From assembly GCA_964389285.1 (NCBI GenBank), contig CAYMCZ010000002.1:186001-250000 (forward strand): a stretch of DNA of 64,000 nucleotides. The letters are read 5' to 3'. The stretch is from Alectryocaccobium sp964389285. Its GTDB lineage: Bacteria > Bacillota > Clostridia > Lachnospirales > Lachnospiraceae. The notes under the pieces are model-generated. The model did not search any database, was not told where the DNA came from, and saw only the letters and a program-made list of their open reading frames with translations. Below are positions 53,512-61,140 of this stretch, piece by piece. How positions within the stretch are numbered: position 1 is the stretch's first letter; each line of letters opens with the position of its first letter. Position numbers and translations under genes: made by a program.

Positions 53512-54290
53512 CTATACTTAACACAATCGCAAAACATGCCGAAAGCAGAACAAAAGCAGCCCGGCAGGCAGTGCCTTACGAAGATATTTTAAAAAAGGCG
53601 CTTTCTCTTCCCACGGACGGCTTCGCATTTGAAAAAGCCCTGAAAAAAGATAAGTTGTCGTTTATCTGCGAATGTAAGAAAGCGTCTCCATCGAAAGGCC
53701 TGATATCCCCCGATTATCCGTATCTTGAGATCGCCTGCGAATACGAAGCGGCGGGTGCAGACTGTATATCCGTGCTCACCGAACCGAAATGGTTTATGGG
53801 CAGCGACATTCATTTAAAAGAGATAGCCGAAAATGTTTCTCTGCCCTGTCTGCGAAAAGATTTTATAGTCGATGAATACATGATCTTTGAAGCAAAAGTA
53901 CTGGGTGCGTCGGCGGTTTTACTCATCTGCTCACTGCTTGAGGAGGTTTCTCTTAAAAGATATCTCGCCATCTGCGATGAAATAGGTATTTCCGCCCTTG
54001 TGGAAACGCATGACGAGACCGAAGTGAAAAAGGCGCTTGACGCCGGAGCAAGAATCATAGGCGTCAACAACCGTGATTTAAAGGATTTCTCCGTGGATAC
54101 CGAAAACAGCAGTAAACTGCGCTCTTTAGTACCGGATGAGGTGCTGTTTGTTTCCGAAAGCGGCATAAAAGAAGCGGCGGATATTACAAAACTCAAAGAA
54201 ATCGGCGTCGATGCCGTACTTATAGGAGAAGCCCTTATGAAATCTCCCTATAAAAAAGCAATGCTCGATGCTTTTAAGGAGGCGTCATGA
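53508..54290 (+). CDS. trpC: indole-3-glycerol phosphate synthase
   Basis: Cyclises CdRP to indole-3-glycerol phosphate. A 260-residue (beta/alpha)8 barrel with the catalytic residues in FICECKKASPSKGLI (lysine/glutamate), the catalytic LRKDFIVDEYMIFEA, GVNNRDLKDFSVD, and the phosphate site SESGIKEAADI. It is separate from TrpF, which follows with a 4-bp overlap. Confidence 0.97.
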   Translation: MTILNTIAKHAESRTKAARQAVPYEDILKKALSLPTDGFAFEKALKKDKLSFICECKKASPSKGLISPDYPYLEIACEYEAAGADCISVLTEPKWFMGSDIHLKEIAENVSLPCLRKDFIVDEYMIFEAKVLGASAVLLICSLLEEVSLKRYLAICDEIGISALVETHDETEVKKALDAGARIIGVNNRDLKDFSVDTENSSKLRSLVPDEVLFVSESGIKEAADITKLKEIGVDAVLIGEALMKSPYKKAMLDAFKEAS

Positions 54291-54895
54291 CAAAAATCAA
54301 GTTCTGCGGGATGACCCGCCCGGACGATATTGCGGCTGCAAATGCCGTAAGACCGGATTTTATCGGCTTTGTTTTTGCCGAAAACAGCCGTCGGCATGTG
54401 GATTTTTCAACTGCTTCCCGACTTAAAACCCTGCTTGATGAGGACATAGCCGCGGTTGGGGTATTTGTCGATGAGGATTTAAAAACGGTTGCGGCCTTAC
54501 TGAATGACGGCATTATAGATATGGCGCAGCTTCACGGCTCGGAGGACGAAGAATATATCAGCCGGCTTCGCGGCCTGACAGCTAAACCGCTGATCAAGGC
54601 GTTTCGCGTCAGGAACGAAAGAGCCGTGGAATCTGCCGCAAAAAGCGGCGCCGATCACATTTTACTGGATTCGGGCGCAGGCAGCGGATTTGCATTTGAC
54701 TGGAACATCATACAGGGACTCGAAAAGCCTTTCTTTCTGGCAGGAGGACTTGATCCTCACAACGTACAGGAGGCCATAACGATACTCAGGCCGTATGCCG
54801 TAGACGTAAGTTCCGGAATTGAAACCATAGGCATTAAAGACATAAAAAAAATGACGGACTTTATAGATGCCGTCAGAAAGGCGGACAGATCATGA
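54287..54895 (+). CDS. trpF: phosphoribosylanthranilate isomerase
   Basis: Amadori rearrangement of PRA to CdRP. The 202-residue barrel has the catalytic cysteine in IKFCGMTRPDDI (about residue 6), FIGFVFAENSRRHVD, the catalytic aspartate in HILLDSGAGSG, and the phosphate loops FLAGGLDPHN and VDVSSGIE. It overlaps trpC and trpB by 4 bp each. Confidence 0.96.
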   Translation: MTKIKFCGMTRPDDIAAANAVRPDFIGFVFAENSRRHVDFSTASRLKTLLDEDIAAVGVFVDEDLKTVAALLNDGIIDMAQLHGSEDEEYISRLRGLTAKPLIKAFRVRNERAVESAAKSGADHILLDSGAGSGFAFDWNIIQGLEKPFFLAGGLDPHNVQEAITILRPYAVDVSSGIETIGIKDIKKMTDFIDAVRKADRS

Positions 54896-56082
54896 CAAAT
54901 CAAAACGGACGTTTCGGAATTTACGGCGGCCGGTATATTCCGGAAACACTGATGAATTCGGTTATTGAGCTTGAGGCGGCGTATAATCATTTTAAAAATG
55001 ATCCGGATTTTAACAAAGAATTGTCTTACCTCTTTAATGAATATGCGGGCAGGCCGTCAAGACTTTATTTTGCCGAAAAAATGACCCGCGATCTGGGCGG
55101 GGCAAAGATTTATCTTAAAAGAGAAGACCTGAACCATACGGGCTCGCATAAAATCAACAACGTGCTCGGACAGGCCCTGCTCGCAAAAAAAATGGGAAAG
55201 ACAAGACTCATAGCCGAAACGGGCGCAGGTCAGCACGGCGTTGCGACCGCGACCGCAGCCGCGCTTATGGATATGGAATGTGTCATCTTTATGGGTGAGG
55301 AGGACACCATACGTCAGGCACTCAACGTGTACCGCATGCGTCTTTTGGGTGCTGAGGTGATACCGGTAAAAAGCGGAACGGCAACTCTTAAAGACGCGGT
55401 ATCCGAAGCCATGCGGGAGTGGACAAATCGCATAAGCGACACGCATTACTGTCTCGGTTCCGTCATGGGGCCCCATCCTTTTCCCACGATTGTACGCGAC
55501 TTTCAGGCAGTTATTTCCAAAGAAACGAGACAGCAGATGCTTGAAAAAGAAGGCCGTCTCCCCGACGCGGTAATCGCCTGTGTCGGCGGAGGTTCGAATG
55601 CCATAGGCAGCTTTTATCATTTTATCAAAGACAAAAGCGTAAGACTGATCGGCTGCGAAGCCGCCGGCAAAGGCGTCGATACCTTTGAAACCGCGGCTAC
55701 CATCAGCACGGGAAGATGCGGTATTTTTCACGGGATGAAATCTTATTTCTGTCAGGACGAAGACGGGCAGATAGCTCCCGTTTATTCTATTTCGGCAGGT
55801 CTTGACTATCCGGGTGTCGGCCCGGAACACGCGTTTTTATATGACTCGGGCAGGGCCGAGTATGCAGCCGTTACCGACGAAGAAGCCGTTAATGCCTTTG
55901 AATATCTGTCGGTTACGGAAGGCATTATCCCCGCTATAGAGTCGGCGCATGCCCTCTCTTATGCCATGCGCCTTGCTCCCGAAATGGACAAAGATCGTAT
56001 CATAGCGGTCACGCTATCCGGCAGGGGCGATAAGGACTGCGCGGCCATAGCAAGATACAAAGGAGAAAATATTTATGAGTAA
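54892..56082 (+). CDS. trpB: tryptophan synthase beta chain
   Basis: PLP enzyme joining indole and serine. The 396 residues are of the TrpB1 type, with the PLP lysine in EDLNHTGSHKINNVLGQALL, the COMM-domain region TRLIAETGAGQHGVATA with the catalytic glutamate, the phosphate-binding CVGGGSNAIG, and LSGRGDKD at the C-terminus. It overlaps trpA by 8 bp. Confidence 0.98.
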   Translation: MTNQNGRFGIYGGRYIPETLMNSVIELEAAYNHFKNDPDFNKELSYLFNEYAGRPSRLYFAEKMTRDLGGAKIYLKREDLNHTGSHKINNVLGQALLAKKMGKTRLIAETGAGQHGVATATAAALMDMECVIFMGEEDTIRQALNVYRMRLLGAEVIPVKSGTATLKDAVSEAMREWTNRISDTHYCLGSVMGPHPFPTIVRDFQAVISKETRQQMLEKEGRLPDAVIACVGGGSNAIGSFYHFIKDKSVRLIGCEAAGKGVDTFETAATISTGRCGIFHGMKSYFCQDEDGQIAPVYSISAGLDYPGVGPEHAFLYDSGRAEYAAVTDEEAVNAFEYLSVTEGIIPAIESAHALSYAMRLAPEMDKDRIIAVTLSGRGDKDCAAIARYKGENIYE

Positions 56083-56845
56083 TATAAAAAAAGCCTTTGA
56101 AAATAAAAAAGCCTTTATCGCATTTATAACATGCGGCGATCCGGACTTGGAAACCACGTACCGCGCCGTCCGTGCAGCGGTCGAAAACGGCGCTGATCTG
56201 ATTGAACTCGGAATCCCTTTTTCGGACCCGACCGCGGAAGGGCCGGTAATCCAGACGGCAAATTATCGGGCGCTGAAAGGCGGTGTCAGAACCGATCAGA
56301 TATTTGATCTTGTACGCGATCTTCGTTCCGATATCACGGTTCCGATGGTTTTCATGACATATTCAAACGCGGTATTTTCATACGGAACCGAAAAGTTTAT
56401 AAAAACATGCAGCGAAATCAAAATCGACGGCCTCATACTGCCTGATCTTCCCTTTGAAGAAAAAGACGAATTTCTCCCCGTCTGCCGCAGATACGGCGTT
56501 GATCTTATTTCCCTGATTGCGCCAACCTCCGAAAACCGTATTGCCATGATCGCAAAAGAGGCCGAAGGTTTTATTTATATAGTTTCAAGTCTGGGCGTGA
56601 CCGGAGTGCGAAGCGAAATCACCACGGATCTTGCTTCAATCGTGACCCTTATCAGGGAAAACACCGATATCCCCTGCGCAATAGGCTTCGGCATATCCAC
56701 TCCCGAACAGGCACAGAAAATGGCGTCGCTTTCAGACGGCGCCATAGTGGGCTCCGCAATAGTAAAACTGCTTGAAAAACACGGCCGAAATGCTCCAAAA
56801 CACATCGGTGACTATGTAAAACAAATGAAGTCGGCGCTTCTTTGA
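56075..56845 (+). CDS. trpA: tryptophan synthase alpha chain
   Basis: Cleaves indole-3-glycerol phosphate and channels indole to TrpB. The 256-residue barrel has catalytic glutamate in LIELGIPFSDP (E49 in the enteric numbering). The second catalytic acid, the aspartate of FSDPLADGP (D60), is a glutamate here: FSDPTAEGPVIQ. I think this change occurs in other clostridial TrpA proteins, but I cannot confirm it. Phosphate loops GFGISTPEQ and GAIVGSAIVK are intact. Last gene of the operon, 6 bp before repeat B copy 2. Confidence 0.96.
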   Translation: MSNIKKAFENKKAFIAFITCGDPDLETTYRAVRAAVENGADLIELGIPFSDPTAEGPVIQTANYRALKGGVRTDQIFDLVRDLRSDITVPMVFMTYSNAVFSYGTEKFIKTCSEIKIDGLILPDLPFEEKDEFLPVCRRYGVDLISLIAPTSENRIAMIAKEAEGFIYIVSSLGVTGVRSEITTDLASIVTLIRENTDIPCAIGFGISTPEQAQKMASLSDGAIVGSAIVKLLEKHGRNAPKHIGDYVKQMKSALL

Positions 56846-56851
56846 TAGCGC

Positions 56852-57052
56852 TTTATATACGGCGGCGCGGTCGTTATGTCTTTCGCAAAACACACCCCCT
56901 CGCAGCAGCCGCCTCGCTTGAAGCTCCTGACGCTCATTCTCAGAGCCGCCTGATACTGCCCTGAAAAAACATTTAATGGCCGGCAGCCACGAATTTCAAA
57001 CTCCATCTCAAGGATCAGTGCTTTTTTGACGTATATAAAAAAAAGAAAACAC
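56852..57052 (+). repeat. repeat B, copy 2
   Basis: About 200 bp beginning TTTATATACGGCGGCGCGG and ending GACGTATATAAAAAAAAG plus AAAACAC; direct copy of 49638-50018 without its 180-bp insert. It follows trpA by 6 bp and runs into a palindromic element. A 133-codon minus-strand frame across it is rejected as a gene because it lies wholly in the repeats. Confidence 0.88.
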
Positions 57053-57230
57053 CCACATGTGAACGATAGTCGCGGCGAGCGAGCTTCGCTTTTGTTTCTG
57101 CTCGCGCCGTATGCGCCGCATTTCTTAACGCTCAGGAAATGATATATCCTCAAGAAATCAGGCGCGACGCAGATGAAACATAAGTGAAGCAAAGAGAGCG
57201 CGACGTGTTCCATGCGGTTTTCTTTTTATA
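57032..57230. repeat. palindromic element spanning repeats B and A
   Basis: Left arm 57032-57074 (TATATAAAAA, GAAAAC, CATG, GAAC, TCGCG blocks) and right arm 57199-57230 (CGCGACGTGTTCC, ATGCGGTTTTC, TTTTTATATA) are inverted relatives around a ~125-bp middle. In the plus direction the right arm ends in a T-rich tract and could terminate the trp transcript. Confidence 0.65.
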
Positions 57231-57257
57231 TATGCAAAATAATAATGAACAACAGTT
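57185..57257 (+). repeat. repeat A, copy 2
   Basis: Direct copy of 49542-49611 (73 against about 70 bp). The GAACAACAGTTC at its end is a perfect GAAC-N4-GTTC, whereas in copy 1 the last base differs (GAACAACAGTTA). Confidence 0.88.
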
Positions 57258-57258
57258 C
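57247..57258. promoter_or_regulatory. GAAC-N4-GTTC palindrome, LexA-box-like
   Basis: GAACAACAGTTC has the perfect arms of the Firmicute LexA (DinR) operator, although its centre does not follow the usual purine/pyrimidine pattern. It ends two bases before the -35 of the rpn promoter, a typical place for repression. Confidence 0.4.
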
Positions 57259-57260
57259 CA

Positions 57261-57289
57261 TTGTCTGTTTTGCTTTTAAATGTTATAAT
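57261..57289 (+). promoter_or_regulatory. promoter of the rpn gene
   Basis: TTGTCT (57261-57266), 17-bp spacer, TATAAT (57284-57289). The start codon is about 145 bp further on; the leader between has a run of CCGGATTG/GAATTGACC-like short repeats but no recognised riboswitch. Confidence 0.7.
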
Positions 57290-57434
57290 AATCACGAAAA
57301 CAAAATCACCCCGGATTGCTTTGAATTGACCTGAATCAGACTAATCTGACCTAAACAGACCCAATCCGGCCTTGAATCTCTTTTTTCCCGTATGCTATCG
57401 TGATATCAGAAAATCACGGAAAAGGAAGATATTT

Positions 57435-58355
57435 ATGGCTGAGAAAGATCTGACGGAAAAAACGCTCGAAGCGTTCAATGACGTTTTCGCCGATATAGTA
57501 AATGCTTTGATGTTCAAAGGAAATCCGGTCGTGGCGGAAGAAGCTCTGACTGACGCCCAGCCGTTTTCGGTATTTAAGGCGGACGGCAGGCTGCGCGGGC
57601 AGGAAAGAGACGTATCCAAATATTGGCATAAAAGCGACGGACAGAAGCTGAATATCCGCATAGCTTTTTTAGGGATAGAAAACCAAAGTGTTTATGACAA
57701 AGATATGCCGCTTCGGGTGATAAGCTATGACGGCGCTTCATATAAAGCCCAGCTTTCAAGAAAAGAACGCTATCCGGTGATTACGCTGGTGCTGCACTTC
57801 GGAGATGAGCGCTGGGGAAAGAACAGGACACTCTATGACGTTATAGAAGTGCCCGAAAACATGAAAGAATACGTAAGCGATTATCGGATCAACGTATTTG
57901 AAATAGCATGGCTGAGCGAAGAACAGATCAATCGTTTCAAAAGCGATTTTAAAATCGTGGCGGATTATTTTACAAACAGAAGAAAAAACACGGATTACAG
58001 GCCTGAAAATCCGGAAAAGATTAAGCATGTGGACGAACTGCTGAAACTGATGTCGGCCATGACAAACGACGGCAGATTTGTCGAAGCTCTTGAATGGGAA
58101 GGAGGAAAACCCGAAACCATGTGTGAATTATTGGACAGAGTAGAAGCCAGAGGCATAGCAACAGGATTTGCTAAAGGTGAAGAAACGGGATTTGCTAAAG
58201 GTGAAGCTATGGGTATAGCAACGGGATGCGAAATCGTTGCTAAACTGCTTAGGATTCTGCTGCAGGAAAACCGTATCGAAGACATTCAAAGAATCGCATC
58301 CGATAACGAGTATTTAGAGAAACTCTGTAAAGATTATAATCTTATTTCCCATTAA
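57435..58355 (+). CDS. Rpn-family recombination-promoting nuclease/putative transposase (PD-(D/E)XK)
   Basis: A 306-residue protein of the Rpn/PDDEXK_2 type. The nuclease core lies in about 35-200: QERDVSKYW supplies the aspartate, IRIAFLGIENQ the E-x-Q position, and YPVITLVLHFGDERW the later beta strand, as in Rpn proteins. The C-terminal part has a short glycine-rich repeat (GIATGFAKGEETGFAKGEAMG), a feature that commonly varies in copy number. Rpn proteins promote RecA-independent DNA exchange. The start at 57435 has AAAGGAAG; an in-frame ATG upstream lacks a site. Palindromic repeats lie on both sides, and the trp operon is 590 bp upstream. Confidence 0.88.
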   Translation: MAEKDLTEKTLEAFNDVFADIVNALMFKGNPVVAEEALTDAQPFSVFKADGRLRGQERDVSKYWHKSDGQKLNIRIAFLGIENQSVYDKDMPLRVISYDGASYKAQLSRKERYPVITLVLHFGDERWGKNRTLYDVIEVPENMKEYVSDYRINVFEIAWLSEEQINRFKSDFKIVADYFTNRRKNTDYRPENPEKIKHVDELLKLMSAMTNDGRFVEALEWEGGKPETMCELLDRVEARGIATGFAKGEETGFAKGEAMGIATGCEIVAKLLRILLQENRIEDIQRIASDNEYLEKLCKDYNLISH

Positions 58356-58368
58356 ATTCTGAAACAAA

Positions 58369-58492
58369 GATCAATGCTTATTTTCTGAAGCATATGAGAA
58401 AAGAAAACACGCAATGGAACGATAGTCGCGGCAGGCTGGCGCGACGTGTTTCATGCGTTTTTTTTATTATATACAAAATAAAAGCACTGATC
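58369..58492. repeat. palindromic repeat copy 3 after rpn
   Basis: A full inverted repeat: GATCAATGCTTATTTT (58369-58384) against AAAATAAAAGCACTGATC (58475-58492), with inner arms AACGATAGTCGCG-like and CGCGACGTGTTTCATGCG. The left half matches the repeat B end (ATCAGTGCTTTTTT, AAAAGAAAACACGC), and the inner right half matches repeat A (GCGCGACGTGTT). It is thus a compact relative of the elements around trp. The rest of the 258-bp gap holds only the promoter of the next gene. Confidence 0.8.
58409..58466 (+). terminator. intrinsic terminator of rpn, inside copy 3
   Basis: ACGCAATGGAAC...TCGCG pairs imperfectly with CGCGA...GTTTCATGCGT and is followed by eight T, 54 bp after the rpn stop. Confidence 0.65.
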
Positions 58493-58552
58493 CTGCATTA
58501 ATAATCAAGCCTGTCGCCCGTTATATTGTTGAATAATACGATACTTTTTTTA

Positions 58553-58581
58553 TTGATATGTACTGCATCTCGTGTTATACT
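58553..58581 (+). promoter_or_regulatory. promoter of the S24 repressor-polymerase cassette
   Basis: TTGATA (58553-58558), 17-bp spacer, TATACT (58576-58581), 32 bp before the start codon. The TGTTA-TAC-TGG-TGTTAG duplication overlapping the -10 could be an operator, but no GAAC-N4-GTTC box is present. Confidence 0.8.
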
Positions 58582-58613
58582 GGTGTTAGTAAAAGAATAC
58601 GGGAGGACAAGCC

Positions 58614-59462
58614 ATGGCTGCTGTTCAGAAAAAAACAAAGACAAAATCAAAGGCGCAAGGCAGATCAGAAAGCTCCAAAGGCGTACGTTTCGGAGCGGTT
58701 ATAAGAGAAGCCCGGAAGCGACAGCATCTGACCCAGAGCGGGCTTTCAGAGCTGCTCGGTGTCTCGCGTTTTACGGTGCGCAACTGGGAATCTGATATAA
58801 ATAAACCCGATCATGAGATGATCCCGAAGCTTTGCTCCGCGCTCGAGCTTCCCGTACAGGAGCTTTTCGGCATCAAATCCGGCTACAGCTCACAGGAACG
58901 TCTTCTTATAAATAATTTCAGGAAACTAAAGTCCGTCAGCCGTCATATGGCAGTCCGGATAATCTCGTCCATGCTGGATGAAGAAATCAAAGAAAAAGAA
59001 TCCGTTCTTAAAAGCACAAACCGCCTGATAGAATTGCTGCCGGGCGCAGTCGCTGCCGGCGAGGGCTTCGAGTTTCAAAACCTGCCTTCCCGTCCGTTTT
59101 TTATACGTACAAACGACAAAAACGCAAGGGCCGACGCTGTCGTAAAAGTTTCCGGCAAAAGCATGGAGCCGGTATATCACGACGGAGACTATCTTTGTTT
59201 GGAATATACCGCTCATGCAAGGTGCGGAGAAGACGTCGTGGCCGGCTGGCGCGAAGGCGCAATCGTAAAAAGAGTTGCTTCCGACGGTACGCTTTACTCC
59301 CTGAATCCCGATTATCCTTTCAAATATGACGACGGCGACGAAGGCGTCAGACTTATAGGACGGGTTCTATGCGCCGTCACTTCCGCCGATATACCATCAA
59401 AAGAGGATGAAGATCTGCTTTGCGAACTTTTTAAAGACGAGCTTCAAATCTTCGGTGACTAA
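58614..59462 (+). CDS. XRE-S24 (LexA/CI-like) self-cleaving repressor
   Basis: A 282-residue regulator. A basic tail is followed by an XRE helix-turn-helix (about 26-86; LTQSGLSELLGVSRFTVRNWE) and a linker, then an S24 peptidase domain. The self-cleavage bond is A148-G149 in GAVAAGEGF; the catalytic serine is S183 in SGKSMEPVYHDGD and the lysine K219 in AIVKRV. Spacings of 35 and 36 residues match LexA (84/119/156). It should therefore be inactivated by RecA filaments after DNA damage. GGGAGGA precedes the ATG. It is the first gene of a four-part damage cassette and probably its repressor. Confidence 0.92.
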   Translation: MAAVQKKTKTKSKAQGRSESSKGVRFGAVIREARKRQHLTQSGLSELLGVSRFTVRNWESDINKPDHEMIPKLCSALELPVQELFGIKSGYSSQERLLINNFRKLKSVSRHMAVRIISSMLDEEIKEKESVLKSTNRLIELLPGAVAAGEGFEFQNLPSRPFFIRTNDKNARADAVVKVSGKSMEPVYHDGDYLCLEYTAHARCGEDVVAGWREGAIVKRVASDGTLYSLNPDYPFKYDDGDEGVRLIGRVLCAVTSADIPSKEDEDLLCELFKDELQIFGD

Positions 59463-59485
59463 GCTTTACGGAGTGTCACACCGCT

Positions 59486-60913
59486 GTGTCAAAACATGTT
59501 AAAGATATGGATGCAAAAGATTACGAATATATAGCGATAGACATGAAATCCTTCTATGCCTCCATCGAATGCGTACAGAGGAAACTGGATCCTCTTAAAG
59601 CCAACCTTTTGGTGGCGGATGAAAGCCGGTCGGATCAGACCATCTGTCTCGCCGTCTCTCCCGCGCTTAAAGCCATAGGCGTGCCCTCTCGTCCCCGCCT
59701 TTTTGAAGCAAAAAGAGCCATAGAAAATTATGAAAAAGCACATAATACCCGCATAGAATATATATGCGCCGTTCCTCAGATGCGCAAATACGAAGAAGTG
59801 GCCGCACAGATTTATTCCATAATGCTGCGCTACGCTTCGGCCGACGACATACATATATATTCCATAGACGAATCCTTTATTTACTGCCGTCCTTATATGC
59901 ACATATACAAAGATGAGGCCGCAAAGGACGGCGTCTCCCCGGCTCACCGGATGGCCGTCACCCTTATCAGGGATATTCTTTCGACTACCGGAATTACGGC
60001 CACCGCAGGCATAGGCACAAACCTCTATCTGGCAAAAATCGCCATGGATATCGTTGCCAAAAAGAAAACCCCGGACTCCGACGGAGTACGCATAGCGGAA
60101 CTGGACGAAAAATCATACCGCCTTATGCTCTGGGAACACCGTCCGCTCACGGATTTCTGGCATATAGGCCCGGGGAAAGCAAGGCGTCTTGAAAAAAACT
60201 TCATGTTCACCATGGGCGACATAGCAAGACGCACACAGTACGATGAAGAATGGTTTTACAAAGAATTCGGGATAGACGCCGAGATACTGATAGACCATGC
60301 GTGGGGTATCGAGACGGCAGGTATGGCCGATATAAAAAGCTACCGCCCTCTATCAAAAAGCCTGTCATCCGGTCAGGTACTTTCGCGTCCCTACAGGTAC
60401 ACGGAAGCCCGGATAGTTTTCCGTGAAATGCTCGAAGAACTCTGTATGGAAATGTATTCCAAAGATCTCGTATGCAGTTCCTTTGTCTGGTATGTCTCGT
60501 ATGATCATAAAAGCCTTGAGGCAAATCCCGGATATTCAGGGCCGCTTGCTTTGGATTTTTACGGTCGGCTGCATCCGTGCCACTCAAACGGAACCGTGCG
60601 TCTTAAAACCCGTTCCCCATCCTTTGATATCGCGGCCAAATCCGTCATGCCGTCTTTTGATCAGAGAGTCGATCACTCTCTTTTGTTTCGCAGACTCAAC
60701 ATATCGGCAAGCGGCATATCCGAAATTCCGGAAAGTTTTCAGTTTGATCTTTTTAACAGGCCTGCCGATGCCATAAGAGAAAAAAAGATTACAAAAGCCA
60801 TGCTTGAAATCAGAAAAGCCTACGGGGCGGCCGCCGTATTCAAATGCAGCAGCCTGCTGGGGCCTGCGACCGCACTTGAACGCAGCCGTCAGATAGGCGG
60901 TCACCGCAAATGA
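59486..60913 (+). CDS. Y-family translesion DNA polymerase (UmuC/DinB-like)
   Basis: A 475-residue Y-family polymerase. The palm aspartate D19 is in YIAIDMKSFYASIECV and the catalytic Asp-Glu pair in IYSIDESF near 127; SYRPLSKSLSSGQVLSRPY marks the little-finger connection, and TAGIGTNLYLAKIA the conserved palm helix. The protein is longer than DinB and closest to Gram-positive UmuC/ImuB-type polymerases. No sliding-clamp motif was identified with certainty, though SFQFDLFNRP near the C-terminus is a plausible one. The start is GTG with GGAG 12 bp upstream, 23 bp after the repressor; its stop overlaps the next ATG (ATGA). Confidence 0.93.
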   Translation: MSKHVKDMDAKDYEYIAIDMKSFYASIECVQRKLDPLKANLLVADESRSDQTICLAVSPALKAIGVPSRPRLFEAKRAIENYEKAHNTRIEYICAVPQMRKYEEVAAQIYSIMLRYASADDIHIYSIDESFIYCRPYMHIYKDEAAKDGVSPAHRMAVTLIRDILSTTGITATAGIGTNLYLAKIAMDIVAKKKTPDSDGVRIAELDEKSYRLMLWEHRPLTDFWHIGPGKARRLEKNFMFTMGDIARRTQYDEEWFYKEFGIDAEILIDHAWGIETAGMADIKSYRPLSKSLSSGQVLSRPYRYTEARIVFREMLEELCMEMYSKDLVCSSFVWYVSYDHKSLEANPGYSGPLALDFYGRLHPCHSNGTVRLKTRSPSFDIAAKSVMPSFDQRVDHSLLFRRLNISASGISEIPESFQFDLFNRPADAIREKKITKAMLEIRKAYGAAAVFKCSSLLGPATALERSRQIGGHRK

Positions 60914-61140
60914 AAAAATTCAGAAAGGATGATTTTATTTATAAAGACGTATTTCTAAAAGGAAAGCCCGTACATACGGAAAGCTTTTATATATCTCATC
61001 CCGCTATGAACCGTACGAAAAGGGCTAAAATATTTTCTTCTTATGATGCCCTGAAAGGCTTCAAGGAAATGCTGGCCGGACAGGAAGATTCACCGGGTTG
61101 TACAGGCCCGGCCGAATATAATATAAATGAGGTGATATCA
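60910..61140 (+). CDS. YolD-like N-terminal segment, in frame with SRAP and with no stop of its own
   Basis: From the ATG at 60910, which overlaps the polymerase stop, 77 codons encode a basic segment with HPAMNRTKRAKIFSSYDALKGFKEML, resembling the RAAQFAPFAALTGY core of YolD-like proteins that accompany Y-family polymerases in Firmicutes. There is no stop before the SRAP frame, so the full product would be a 277-residue fusion ending at 61743. YolD proteins are usually longer (about 100-130 residues), so this one may be truncated. I could find no frameshift in the raw sequence that would restore a separate end. Confidence 0.6.

Noticed and set aside
55057..55830. 257-codon minus-strand frame in trpB
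   Set aside because: Opposite strand of trpB, whose motifs are all intact.
56812..57213. 133-codon minus-strand frame after trpA
   Set aside because: It covers repeat B, the palindrome and part of repeat A, and overlaps the end of trpA; the sequence is a translation of repeats, not a gene.
57435..58355. IS element built around rpn
   Set aside because: Palindromes lie on both sides, but they are not clean terminal inverted repeats with target duplications, so I do not call it an insertion sequence.
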